NCBI GenBank assembly: GCA_010024485.1
Contig: RGGX01000007.1
Location: 1 to 21,715 of the forward strand
Length of the DNA stretch: 21,715 nucleotides
Direction of reading: 5' to 3'
DNA from: Actinomycetota bacterium
GTDB lineage: Bacteria > Actinomycetota > Acidimicrobiia > Acidimicrobiales > Ilumatobacteraceae
In this document: piece by piece, positions 1-6,611 of the stretch
Layout: the number at the start of each line of letters is the position of its first letter
Numbering within the stretch: position 1 is the first letter of the stretch
The notes under the pieces: model-generated
The model's input: the letters and a program-made list of their open reading frames with translations, nothing else
Told to the model about the DNA's origin: nothing
Database searches by the model: none
Program-made: the position numbers and the translations under genes

Positions 1-784
1 ACACCGTCGCCTGGGCGACGACCTGACCCGACGGGGCGATGATCTGGGAGTGCGAGAGCGACTCCACACCCTCTTCGACACCTCCCTTGGCCACGCCGAC
101 CACCCAGGTGCCGTTCTGGTAGGCCCCCGAGGCCATGACGAGGTTGTTGTGGAATGACTGCAGCGGATTCTGGTCGGGGTCGGGCGCGTAGTGGAGCGGC
201 GTGTTGTAGCCGATGAGGACGAGCTCCACCCCGAGGAGACCGAGCACGCGATATGTCTCGGGCCAGCGACGGTCGTTGCAGAGCGCCATACCGACCACCC
301 CACCGAAGGCGTTATGGACTCCGAACCCGTCCGGGGACTCCTCGAAGTAGCGCCGCTCGAGGTGCTGGAACGGGCGCCAGGGCTCATGCTCGTCGTGGCC
401 CGGGATGTGGACCTTGCGGTATCGGCCGACGATCTCGCCGTCGGCTCCGACCAGGACATAGGTGTTGTACCGATGACCGTCGGCGGTCAGCTCCGCGTAC
501 CCCAGACAGAACCCGACACCGAGGGCGCGGGCCTCATCGAACAGCGGTCGGGTCTCGGCTGAGGGCATCTCGCGCTCGTAGAAGCGATCGTGACCGGCGG
601 GATCGTCGGTCCACCAGCGGGGGAAGAACGTGGTGAGCGCGAGCTCGGGGAACACCACCAGGTCGCAACCCCGAGAGGCCCCCTCACGGAGCAGGGCGAT
701 GAGCCGCTCGACGACCGCGACCCTCGACTCGTCGCGGGCGATCGGTCCGAGTTGGGCGGCCCCAACATGCACCTCACGGGTCAT
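1..784 (-). CDS. N-carbamoyl-D-amino acid hydrolase-like nitrilase-superfamily amidohydrolase (3' end cut by window)
   Basis: A carbon-nitrogen hydrolase that should split an N-carbamoyl amino acid (or ureidopropionate-type substrate) into amino acid, CO2 and ammonia in the cytoplasm. The 261 visible residues hold the full nitrilase triad: Glu47 in VVFPEL, Lys124 in YRKVHIPG and Cys169 in ALCNDRRWPE. Position 47 and the CNDRRWPE context match D-carbamoylases, which are about 304 residues long, so roughly 40 residues lie beyond the window edge. The ATG at 784-782 shares its A with the TGA of the upstream M20 gene (TGATG), so translation is probably coupled and the two are co-expressed. The family is clear; the exact substrate (D-carbamoyl amino acid or beta-ureidopropionate) is inferred. 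Confidence 0.88.
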   Translation of the reverse strand, partial: MTREVHVGAAQLGPIARDESRVAVVERLIALLREGASRGCDLVVFPELALTTFFPRWWTDDPAGHDRFYEREMPSAETRPLFDEARALGVGFCLGYAELTADGHRYNTYVLVGADGEIVGRYRKVHIPGHDEHEPWRPFQHLERRYFEESPDGFGVHNAFGGVVGMALCNDRRWPETYRVLGLLGVELVLIGYNTPLHYAPDPDQNPLQSFHNNLVMASGAYQNGTWVVGVAKGGVEEGVESLSHSQIIAPSGQVVAQATV

Positions 785-2052
785 CAGGAGTCTCCTTCCA
801 CCAGATCGAGCATCACGTCGCAGAGCACCTGGCAACCGACGACGAGGTCGTCATCGGAGGTCAGTTCCGCCGGGTTGTGGCTGATACCGCCGATACTCGG
901 CACGAACACCATCCCCGACGGACACATCCGGGCGAGCATCTGGGCATCATGACCCGCCCCCGAGGGCATTCGGCGGACCGCGAGTCCCCGCTCGAGGGCG
1001 GCGGACTCCACGAGATCGACCACCCCCTCGTCGAAGATGACCGGGGCGAACCTCGCGAGTTCCTCGGTCTCCACCTCGACCCCATGACGGTCGGCCACAC
1101 GACCCAACTCGGCGGCGAGGGCCGCCTCAGCGCGCCGCAGCACCTCGTCGTCGGTGTTGCGGAGGTCGACCGTGAAGGTGACCCGGGACGGCACGACATT
1201 GACCAGGTTGGGGTGGACCTCGACGCGACCCACCGTGGCGACCTGGGGCGCGCCGAACTCCTCAGCGAGATCGTTCACGAAGACCGCGATCCGCGCCATC
1301 GCGGCCGCGGGATCCCGGCGCATCGACATCGGGGTCGTCCCCGCGTGGTTCGACTGTCCGGTGAGGGTCACCCGGGTCCACGAGATGCCCTGCACCCCGG
1401 TGACCGCCCCGATCCGCTCCGACTCGCGCTCGAGCACCGGCCCCTGCTCGACATGCAGTTCGACGAAGGCATGCGGGGCCGCACCCGGACAGGGCGCCGG
1501 ACCGAGGTAGCCGATGCGGTCGAGCTCCTCGCGCACCGTCGGCCCGGGACCACCGGGATCGGCCGCTCGGATGTCGTGCGCCTCCTCGACGGTCAACCCG
1601 CCGGCGAAGACGAGGCTCCCCAGCATGTCCGGGGCGAAGCGGGCCCCCTCCTCGTCGGTGAAGAACGCGACGCCGAGCGGTCGCTCGAGCTCGAGTCCAG
1701 CGGACAGCACCGTCTCGATCACCTCGAGGCCGGCCAGCACGCCGAGGTTGCCGTCGAAGCGCCCCCCTGTCGCCACCGTGTCGATGTGCGAACCGCACAA
1801 CACCGGTGCCCGCCCCGAGTGGTGACCGCAGTTCGGGCCCATGACCGCGATGACGTTTCCGATGACGTCGACGGTCACGTCGAGGCCGAGGTCGCGCATC
1901 CATCCGACCACCAGATCGCGACCGTCTCGATCGGCGTCGGTCAGGGCCAGACGGGCGCTGCCCCGCTCGCCTCGGCCCCCGGTGATCGCACCGACCTCGG
2001 CGAGATCCTCCAGACGTCGGAGGAGACGGCCCCCATCGATGTCGACACGCAC
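784..2052 (-). CDS. M20-family Zn-dependent N-carbamoyl-amino acid hydrolase / allantoate amidohydrolase-type enzyme
   Basis: A 422-residue metal-dependent amidase of the hydantoinase/carbamoylase (HyuC, allantoate amidohydrolase, beta-alanine synthase) family. Visible metal ligands are His89 (CGSHIDTV), Asp100 (GRFDGN), Glu135 (TDEEGARF), His200 (ELHVEQGP) and His392 (SHNPAE), with Glu134 as the likely catalytic base. The dimerisation/lid domain has QSNHAGTTPM (His236), NVVPSRV and the DLRNTD strand. The start is GTG at 2052: TAACCT lies 6 bases upstream with TTGACG a further 17 bases up, predicting a leaderless mRNA beginning at this codon. It overlaps the downstream nitrilase-type carbamoylase by one base. 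Two structurally unrelated carbamoylases in tandem suggest degradation of hydantoins or reduced pyrimidines. Allantoate or ureidoglycolate as substrate cannot be excluded. Confidence 0.9.
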   Translation of the reverse strand: MRVDIDGGRLLRRLEDLAEVGAITGGRGERGSARLALTDADRDGRDLVVGWMRDLGLDVTVDVIGNVIAVMGPNCGHHSGRAPVLCGSHIDTVATGGRFDGNLGVLAGLEVIETVLSAGLELERPLGVAFFTDEEGARFAPDMLGSLVFAGGLTVEEAHDIRAADPGGPGPTVREELDRIGYLGPAPCPGAAPHAFVELHVEQGPVLERESERIGAVTGVQGISWTRVTLTGQSNHAGTTPMSMRRDPAAAMARIAVFVNDLAEEFGAPQVATVGRVEVHPNLVNVVPSRVTFTVDLRNTDDEVLRRAEAALAAELGRVADRHGVEVETEELARFAPVIFDEGVVDLVESAALERGLAVRRMPSGAGHDAQMLARMCPSGMVFVPSIGGISHNPAELTSDDDLVVGCQVLCDVMLDLVEGDS

Positions 2053-2058
2053 GGGCGC

Positions 2059-2090
2059 AGGTTAGAAGTCGCTTGACAAAGCGTCAAAGC
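2059..2090 (-). promoter_or_regulatory. Leaderless promoter with overlapping inverted repeat, upstream of the M20 carbamoylase
   Basis: On the minus strand TTGACG (2087-2082) is followed after exactly 17 bases by TAACCT (2064-2059), and 6 bases later by the GTG at 2052. This is the only start in the window with a near-consensus -35 box. The -35 lies in an inverted repeat, TTGAC (2073-2077) and GTCAA (2083-2087), extendable to 7 pairs with one bulge over 2071-2090. It could be an operator or a weak terminator for the LOG gene ending at 2097. Confidence 0.6.
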
Positions 2091-2096
2091 ACCGGG

Positions 2097-2693
2097 TCAG
2101 ACGAGGTCGACCCACTTCGGCGCGACCTCCCCGGGACTGCGACCGAGGAGAGCGACCGCTTCGGCGACCGTCGACGCCCGGAGCGCCGCTCCCCGATGCC
2201 GCTCCTTGAGCAGTCCGGCCGATACCGCGTGGTCGAAGAAGTCGAAGAGTCCTCCGTAGAAGTCAGCGACGTCGAGGAGGACCACCGGATGGGCGTTCAA
2301 CCCAAGCTGAGTCCAGGTAAGAATCTCGAGCACCTCCTCGAAGGTTCCGAACCCTCCCGGCAGGGCGACGAACCCCGTGGCGAGCTCGGCCATCCGCGCC
2401 TTGCGCTCGTGCATCGAGGCGGTCACCTCGAGCGAGGTCAGACGGTGGTGGGCGAGCTCGTGTCGGACCAGATGTTCGGGTATCACCCCGATGACGGTGC
2501 CGCCCGCGTCCATCGCCGCGTCCGCCACCAGGCCCATCAGCCCGACGTCACCCCCGCCGTACACCACGGTGCGACCCGCCTCGGCAAGAGCGGTGCCGAG
2601 TTCCCGCGCCGCTGCCGCGAAGGACGGATCGGTGCCCTCGGACGAGCCGCAGTAGACCGCCACGGGGCCGGTCGCAGCCCGCTCCTCTCCCAC
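2097..2693 (-). CDS. LOG-family (lysine decarboxylase-like fold) nucleotide 5'-monophosphate phosphoribohydrolase
   Basis: A 198-residue Rossmann-fold enzyme of the LOG family, which cleaves the N-glycosidic bond of nucleoside 5'-monophosphates (cytokinin riboside phosphates in the founding members, AMP and other nucleotides in bacterial ones). It has the N-terminal VYCGSSEG strand, YGGGDVGLMG near residues 45-54, the catalytic Arg97 with Lys98 in MHERK, and the signature PGGFGTFEE at 112-120. The length is normal. The GTG start at 2693 is supported by TACGCT seven bases upstream. It lies 44 bases upstream of the M20 carbamoylase on the same strand, with another promoter between, so the genes may be both co-transcribed and separately expressed. 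Whether it makes cytokinins or simply recycles nucleotides is unknown. Confidence 0.88.
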   Translation of the reverse strand: MGEERAATGPVAVYCGSSEGTDPSFAAAARELGTALAEAGRTVVYGGGDVGLMGLVADAAMDAGGTVIGVIPEHLVRHELAHHRLTSLEVTASMHERKARMAELATGFVALPGGFGTFEEVLEILTWTQLGLNAHPVVLLDVADFYGGLFDFFDHAVSAGLLKERHRGAALRASTVAEAVALLGRSPGEVAPKWVDLV

Positions 2694-2700
2694 GCGGGTG

Positions 2701-2706
2701 AGCGTA
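2701..2706 (-). promoter_or_regulatory. Leaderless -10 element for the LOG gene
   Basis: TACGCT on the minus strand ends 7 bases before the GTG at 2693. No convincing -35 is visible. Confidence 0.45.
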
Positions 2707-2738
2707 GGCGGACTACCAGCACAGATCGTGGCGGTCGG

Positions 2739-2755
2739 CTACCGCTCGGTAGTTT
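2739..2755 (+). promoter_or_regulatory. Promoter with overlapping palindromic operator for the acyl-CoA dehydrogenase gene
   Basis: TAGTTT (2750-2755) ends 6 bases before the ATG at 2762, predicting a leaderless transcript. It overlaps a perfect inverted repeat, CTACCG (2739-2744), 2-base spacer, CGGTAG (2747-2752). A repressor on this 14-bp site would cover the -10. Such short palindromes are typical TetR-type operators before fatty-acid genes, but the regulator is not in the window. Confidence 0.5.
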
Positions 2756-2761
2756 CTCGGC

Positions 2762-4381
2762 ATGGTCAACGCCTCCCCGGACATGCTCGGTGCTGCAGCG
2801 GTCATCGACCTCGCGGACTCGGTCATCGGCGCCGGCATCCGGCGCCTCGCCGAGAGCGGGGGCCCCGACGTACATCAGGTCTTCGCCTACGACCTCGCCC
2901 ACGCGGCCTCGGCCGCCGCGACGGCGCGATCCCTCCTCGACTATGGCGCCAAGGGCGACACCGAGGCCGCGATCACCTGCGCCTTCGCCGCCGACATGGC
3001 CCATGACCTCGCCTCGAAGATCCTCGGACGGGAAACTCAATGGGGGATCGAACCCGGAGCTCTCGAGAGCGCCCACGACTTCATCGCGCGGTTCCGCGAC
3101 CCCGAGTTCGTGTCCTCCCTCGCCTCCTCCCCCGGCCCCCTGCACCTGAGCGACGACATGGACATGGTGCGCGACACCTTCCGGGCATTCGCCGCCGATG
3201 TCGTCGAACCCCATGCCGAGCATGTCCACCGGACCAACGGCGACGTCCCCGAGGAGATCATCTCCGGTCTCGCCGAACTCGGTGCGTTCGGATTGAGCGT
3301 GCCGAGCGAGTACGGGGGCTACAGCGAGGGTGGCCACGACGAGTACGTCGCGATGGTGGTCGCCACCGAGGAGCTCAGCCGCGCGAGTCTCGGCATCGGC
3401 GGATCGCTCATCACCCGCCCCGAGATCCTCACACGCGCGCTCGTCAAGGGCGGGAGCGAGGCGCAGAAGCAGCACTGGCTCCCGAAGCTCGCGGTGGCCG
3501 AGGTGATGCCCGCGGTCGCCGTGACCGAGCCGGACTACGGCAGCGATGTCGCGAGCATCAAGGTGACGGCCACACCTGCCCCGGGCCCGTCTGGGGAGCC
3601 CGGCTACGTGATCAACGGCGTCAAGACCTGGTGCACCTTCGGGGCCCGCGCCGACGCGCTGGCCCTGCTCGCGCGCACCGACCCCGATCGGTCCAAGACC
3701 CATCGCGGACTCAGCCTCTTCATCGTCCCGAAGCCGCGGGGCGAGGCCCACGGATTCGTCTTCTCACAGGAAAGCGTCGAGATCGACGGATCGACGAGGA
3801 CCGGGCGCATGGAGGGTCGTCCCATCGACACCCTCGGCTACCGCGGGATGCACTCCTACGAGATCGCCCTCGAGGACTGGTGGGTGCCGGCGGAGAACCT
3901 CGTCGGCGAGTCCGAGGGCCTCGGCCGCGGCTTCTACTACCAGATGGAGGGCTTCGAGAACGGGCGTCTGCAGACGGCGGCTCGTGCCGTCGGCCTCATG
4001 CAGTCGGCCTACGAACTCGCCCTCGAGTACGCAGAGAACCGTCGGGTGTTCGACCACTCGATCATCGACTACCAGCTCACCCAGGCGAAACTCGGCCGCA
4101 TGGCGGTCGTCATCCAGGCCGCCCGCCAGTTCTCCTACGCGGTCGCCACCCTCATGGGCAAGGGCGAGGGTGCCACCGAGGCCTCGATGGTCAAGGCCTA
4201 TGTGTGCAAGGCCGCCGAGTGGGTCACCCGTGAGGCGATGCAGATCCACGGCGGCATGGGCTACGCCGAGGAGTACACCGTGAGCCGGCTCTTCGTCGAC
4301 GCCCGCGTGCTGTCGATCTTCGAGGGTGCCGACGAGACGCTCTGCCTGAAGGTGATCGCCCGGCGGCTCACCGCCGACTGA
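2762..4381 (+). CDS. Acyl-CoA dehydrogenase with N-terminal extension, (2S)-methylsuccinyl-CoA dehydrogenase-like
   Basis: A 539-residue flavoprotein expected to form an alpha,beta double bond in an acyl-CoA and pass electrons to ETF. Residues from about 130 form a standard acyl-CoA dehydrogenase: FAD/substrate motif TEPDYGSD at 255-262, C-terminal region MQIHGGMGYAEEYTVSRL, and catalytic base Glu521 in SIFEGADE. The first ~120 residues are an extra helical domain (AYDLAHAASAAATARSLLDY, then GAKGDTEAAI). Most acyl-CoA dehydrogenases are about 380-400 residues; the ~540 length with such an N-terminal domain resembles methylsuccinyl-CoA dehydrogenase (Mcd) of the ethylmalonyl-CoA pathway. That assignment is inferred; no other pathway gene (crotonyl-CoA carboxylase/reductase, ethylmalonyl-CoA mutase) is present here. 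The ATG start is fixed by the promoter 6 bases upstream. Confidence 0.85.
   Translation: MVNASPDMLGAAAVIDLADSVIGAGIRRLAESGGPDVHQVFAYDLAHAASAAATARSLLDYGAKGDTEAAITCAFAADMAHDLASKILGRETQWGIEPGALESAHDFIARFRDPEFVSSLASSPGPLHLSDDMDMVRDTFRAFAADVVEPHAEHVHRTNGDVPEEIISGLAELGAFGLSVPSEYGGYSEGGHDEYVAMVVATEELSRASLGIGGSLITRPEILTRALVKGGSEAQKQHWLPKLAVAEVMPAVAVTEPDYGSDVASIKVTATPAPGPSGEPGYVINGVKTWCTFGARADALALLARTDPDRSKTHRGLSLFIVPKPRGEAHGFVFSQESVEIDGSTRTGRMEGRPIDTLGYRGMHSYEIALEDWWVPAENLVGESEGLGRGFYYQMEGFENGRLQTAARAVGLMQSAYELALEYAENRRVFDHSIIDYQLTQAKLGRMAVVIQAARQFSYAVATLMGKGEGATEASMVKAYVCKAAEWVTREAMQIHGGMGYAEEYTVSRLFVDARVLSIFEGADETLCLKVIARRLTAD
4361..4376. terminator. Compact hairpin at the ACAD/HAD convergent junction
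   Basis: CGGCGG (4361-4366), loop CTCA, CCGCCG (4371-4376): perfect 6-bp arms. It sits inside the last codons of the dehydrogenase gene and just past the HAD stop on the other strand. The two stops abut in the palindrome TGATCA (4379-4384). There is no U-tract. Confidence 0.4.
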
Positions 4382-5074
4382 TCAGCCCAGCAACCCGTCG
4401 AGCTCGAGGAGCGAACCGATCCGATCGAAGTCGGCGTCGGGGTGATCGTCGAACGGGTCCAGGAGCACCGGGTGCAGTCCGGCGGCGCGAGCCCCGGCCA
4501 CATCCATCACCACCGAGTCACCGACGTAGAGGATCCGCTCCGGGTCGGTCTCAGGGTGCATCTCGAGCGCGAAGCCGAAGATGCGGGGATCCGGTTTGGC
4601 GACGCCGACGACGTGTGAGTCGACGACGATCCGCATCGCGACGTCCTCCCCCGGACCCTCCTGACACACCCCCGAGTGGGAGAGCACCCAGGCGATCTGG
4701 CCGGACGCGTTCGACACGACCGACATCGGCACCCCCCGCTCCTCCAGTGCTCGCAGGGCGCGCACCGACTCGGGGATGGCCCAACGCCACAAGGCGGCGG
4801 AGCGGGTGTGATCGAGGATGGAGGCGGCGATGAGTCGGAGGTCGGGATCCACGTCGACCGACTCGACGTAGGCGAGGTTGTAGGAGTCCCAGTCGGACTC
4901 CGAGGCAGCGGCCCGCGACTTCGCGGCCATACCCGCGTAGTGGGCCCTGCGATGATCGTCGATCTCCGCGGAACCGCCGTAGGCCGCGAGCAGGGGTCCG
5001 AGCACCGTCGGGTCCGGGAGCACCAGGACGCCACCCGCGTCGAAGAGCACCGCCTCGAATCGCCCGTCGCTCAC
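4382..5074 (-). CDS. HAD-superfamily hydrolase (phosphatase/dehalogenase-like)
   Basis: A 230-residue haloacid dehalogenase-superfamily enzyme. Motif I is FDAGGV (nucleophile Asp12), motif II Ser121 in VSNASG, motif III Lys160 in VAKPDP, and motif IV YVGDSVVMDVAGARAAG (Asp186, Asp191). The usual second Asp of motif I (DxD) is Gly, as in several DAGG/DLGG subfamilies, so the reaction (phosphatase or other) cannot be fixed. The reading frame stays open upstream to a TTG at 5152, but the HAD fold begins at residue 7 from the GTG at 5074, with AGGGG about 9 bases before that GTG, so GTG 5074 is preferred. A 15-codon mini-ORF ends in a GTGA overlap with this start. It converges on the dehydrogenase with zero spacing. 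Confidence 0.85.
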   Translation of the reverse strand: MSDGRFEAVLFDAGGVLVLPDPTVLGPLLAAYGGSAEIDDHRRAHYAGMAAKSRAAASESDWDSYNLAYVESVDVDPDLRLIAASILDHTRSAALWRWAIPESVRALRALEERGVPMSVVSNASGQIAWVLSHSGVCQEGPGEDVAMRIVVDSHVVGVAKPDPRIFGFALEMHPETDPERILYVGDSVVMDVAGARAAGLHPVLLDPFDDHPDADFDRIGSLLELDGLLG

Positions 5075-5118
5075 GTCGTCGGGCCCCTGAGACGCGCCTC
5101 CCGGCCGATTCCTGCCAT
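5071..5118 (-). CDS. Possible 15-residue upstream ORF coupled to the HAD gene
   Basis: ATG at 5118-5116 opens a 15-codon frame (MAGIGREARLRGPTT) whose TGA (5073-5071) overlaps the HAD GTG (5074-5072) as GTGA. A TANNNT hexamer (TACCCT, 5132-5127) lies 8 bases before this ATG. It may be a leaderless leader peptide allowing translation of the HAD gene by re-initiation, or it may be chance. Confidence 0.25.
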   Translation of the reverse strand: MAGIGREARLRGPTT

Positions 5119-5126
5119 CGACGGCG

Positions 5127-5132
5127 AGGGTA
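5127..5132 (-). promoter_or_regulatory. Candidate -10 element for the HAD transcript
   Basis: TACCCT on the minus strand, 8 bases before the mini-ORF ATG and about 52 bases before the HAD GTG. It lies back to back with the promoter of the gene at 5169. The spacing is outside the 6-7 base norm of this window. Confidence 0.3.
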
Positions 5133-5156
5133 ACAACGCCACCGCCAACCAAGGGT

Positions 5157-5162
5157 TACCTT
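5157..5162 (+). promoter_or_regulatory. Leaderless -10 element for the small protein at 5169
   Basis: TACCTT ends 6 bases before the ATG at 5169. It sits within the near-palindrome AAGGGTTACCTT. There is no clear -35. Confidence 0.5.
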
Positions 5163-5168
5163 CCCCGT

Positions 5169-5453
5169 ATGGGCCTGTGGAACTGGGTGTTCGGGAAGCA
5201 TCCTCCGCGACCCGTCGACCCCGAGCGTTCGGTGGAGGCCGCCTGGCTGCCCATGTGGCAGGCCCAGTTGGTGCTGCACGAGCTCTGGGAGCGCGAGATC
5301 CCATGCGTCATGAGCGAGGACTTCACCTCCCACCTGCGTTTCGGTGCCCGCGAGCCGATGGCCCGGATCTTCGTCATGGAACCCCGGCTCGCCGAGGCGG
5401 AGTCCGTCATCACCGAGGTGACCGGACATCCGCCGAAGCATCTCGGGATGTGA
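5169..5453 (+). CDS. Small conserved hypothetical protein (DUF2007-like)
   Basis: A 94-residue soluble protein with no signal peptide or membrane segment. After a tryptophan-rich start (MGLWNWVFGK), residues 30-94 follow the pattern of small ferredoxin-fold DUF2007-type proteins: an amphipathic helix (AQLVLHELWE), REIPCVMSED, a strand ARIFVMEP, then a helix LAEAESVITEVTG. That family link is inferred from the pattern, not a search. The start is fixed by TACCTT six bases upstream. It is divergent from the HAD gene and convergent, 13 bases apart, with the gene ending at 5467. Function unknown. Confidence 0.7.
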   Translation: MGLWNWVFGKHPPRPVDPERSVEAAWLPMWQAQLVLHELWEREIPCVMSEDFTSHLRFGAREPMARIFVMEPRLAEAESVITEVTGHPPKHLGM

Positions 5454-5466
5454 GGCGCTTCGACCG

Positions 5467-6018
5467 TCACACGAGAGCGGTGACGAATGGACAGTCGGCG
5501 CGTGGCCGCGGGCTCTCCACCAGAGTCACACGACCGTCACCCCGGAGCCGCTCGCACACCAGAGTCACGTCGTCGCGATGGGTCTCCTCGGCGTCGATCG
5601 CTGGAAGGAGACGGTCGGCGTAACCGGCGGGAAGGAGCGCGCCGAGCGGCACGAGCATCCTCGGCCGGACCGCCACCGAGCCGGTCACCAGCAGCCGTGG
5701 CGGGCCGCCACCGGGATCACACAGTGCCGCGACGACCGCGTCGAGACCCCCCGATGCGGGGCGCTGCGCCGACGATGCCTCCAACACCTCCCGGGCGGCG
5801 GCGCCCTCATCGACGGCGCCGAGGATCCGACTGGCCGCCCACCACAGCTCCGGCCGGCCCGGAATCCGCTCCAGGAGACGACGCGCCGTCGGGACGGCCT
5901 CCGACCCTCCCAGCCCGTACTCGGTGACCAGCACGGCGAACGCCGATGCGGCCTCCCACGGTCGGTCGCCACTCGCCGGATCTCGGGCGATCATCCGGAG
6001 GTACTCCAGCGGATGCAC
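5467..6018 (-). CDS. Conserved hypothetical protein resembling actinobacterial 'eIF2B-like' proteins
   Basis: A 183-residue soluble protein. The first 85 residues (HPLEYLRMIARDPASGD, then LLERIPGRPELWWAASRIL) recall short actinobacterial proteins with an N-terminal PVQHLRYVAR-like start and a HPxxGPLWWLC-like motif, sometimes annotated as initiation factor 2B-related. The second half (RLLVTGSVAVRPRMLVPLGA, then DDVTLVCERL) alternates short strands and helices. I recognise no catalytic motif. Start GTG 6018 is supported by TACGGT exactly 6 bases upstream. It is divergently arranged with the 6098 operon. Function unknown; the family resemblance is from memory and moderate. Confidence 0.7.
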   Translation of the reverse strand: MHPLEYLRMIARDPASGDRPWEAASAFAVLVTEYGLGGSEAVPTARRLLERIPGRPELWWAASRILGAVDEGAAAREVLEASSAQRPASGGLDAVVAALCDPGGGPPRLLVTGSVAVRPRMLVPLGALLPAGYADRLLPAIDAEETHRDDVTLVCERLRGDGRVTLVESPRPRADCPFVTALV

Positions 6019-6024
6019 GCCGTC

Positions 6025-6030
6025 ACCGTA
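6025..6030 (-). promoter_or_regulatory. Leaderless -10 element for the gene starting at 6018
   Basis: TACGGT on the minus strand, then GACGGC (6 bases), then GTG at 6018. There is no clear -35. Confidence 0.5.
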
Positions 6031-6062
6031 CCGACGGGGCGCGCCCGGCGCCCGACGGTGTT

Positions 6063-6077
6063 GGGGGCCGCACCCCC
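6063..6077. repeat. GGGGG/CCCCC inverted repeat upstream of the 6098 promoter
   Basis: GGGGG (6063-6067), spacer CCGCA, CCCCC (6073-6077). It ends 8 bases before the TACGAT -10, where RNA polymerase and regulators would contact DNA. It may be an operator or a chance G/C run. Confidence 0.3.
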
Positions 6078-6085
6078 GTCATCGC

Positions 6086-6091
6086 TACGAT
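6086..6091 (+). promoter_or_regulatory. Leaderless -10 element for the 6098-9838 operon
   Basis: TACGAT, then CGCCCC (6 bases), then GTG at 6098. This sets the start well downstream of an in-frame ATG at 5924 that would overlap the opposite gene. Confidence 0.55.
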
Positions 6092-6097
6092 CGCCCC

Positions 6098-6586
6098 GTG
6101 GCGAATCGACTCCCCGACGATCTGATGCTGCATCCGCTCGGTGCCGAGGCCCGACCGATCAACGAGTGGCTCACCACCTTCCACCTCGCTCCCGTCGTCC
6201 TCGACCCCTACACCAACGAGAGCTCGTGGATCCTGAAGACCGCCGTCCGGATCCTGGACGCGCTGCGTGGCGCTGATGCGCGCGTCAACTTCATCGTCAC
6301 CGCTGAGGCCGAGGACACCCGGAGGTTCCTCGGTCCGGTCGCGGACGATTTCCTGGTGTTCACCGACCCTGATCGAGCGGTTGCCAAGGCGCTCGGAGCC
6401 TCCAGCCTCCCCGCCTTCGGCTTCGTGCGCGTCGACGGGTCCGTCGAGGCCCTGACCGAGGGCTGGGATCCCTCCGGATGGCGGACGGTCGCGCGCGCCA
6501 TCGCCGCCGCCACCTCCTGGAACCCTCCCACGGTCCCCGGTCCGAACGACCCCGCGCCGTTCGCGGGGTCACCGATCGACGGCTGA
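6098..6586 (+). CDS. Thioredoxin-fold protein lacking the CxxC motif
   Basis: A 162-residue protein with the order of a thioredoxin fold: strand APVVLDPYT (31-39), helix SWILKTAVRILDAL, strand RVNFIVTAEA (62-71), then SSLPAFGFVRVDGSV (102-116), where Pro105 fits the cis-proline and is followed by the beta hairpin, then helix WRTVARAIAA. Where CxxC should follow the first strand there is NESSWILK, so it cannot work as a classical disulfide reductase. There is no signal peptide, so it is cytoplasmic. GTG 6098 is chosen from the promoter spacing. It is followed after 25 bases by hrpB. The fold is inferred; the function may be binding or scaffolding. Confidence 0.7.
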   Translation: MANRLPDDLMLHPLGAEARPINEWLTTFHLAPVVLDPYTNESSWILKTAVRILDALRGADARVNFIVTAEAEDTRRFLGPVADDFLVFTDPDRAVAKALGASSLPAFGFVRVDGSVEALTEGWDPSGWRTVARAIAAATSWNPPTVPGPNDPAPFAGSPIDG

Positions 6587-6611
6587 GCGCCGGTCGACGA
6601 CTCGACCACCG

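Noticed and set aside
877..2076. A 399-codon open frame on the plus strand opposite the M20 carbamoylase
   Set aside because: It is an antisense shadow of high-GC coding: composition is His/Arg/Gly/Asp-rich with no motif, while the minus strand holds a complete metalloenzyme.
2537..3751. A 404-codon minus-strand frame across the LOG start and the dehydrogenase
   Set aside because: Antisense shadow; it runs through a divergent promoter region and two recognised genes and shows no domain.
5075..5152. TTG start at 5152 for the HAD protein
   Set aside because: It adds 26 Gly/Val-rich residues before the HAD strand, has no -10 or ribosome site, and reaches into the opposite gene's promoter.
5924..6097. 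In-frame N-terminal extension of the thioredoxin-fold gene from ATG 5924
   Set aside because: It would overlap the opposite gene and its promoter, and the extension is Arg-rich and unlike the rest. The TACGAT-N6-GTG at 6098 gives a better start.
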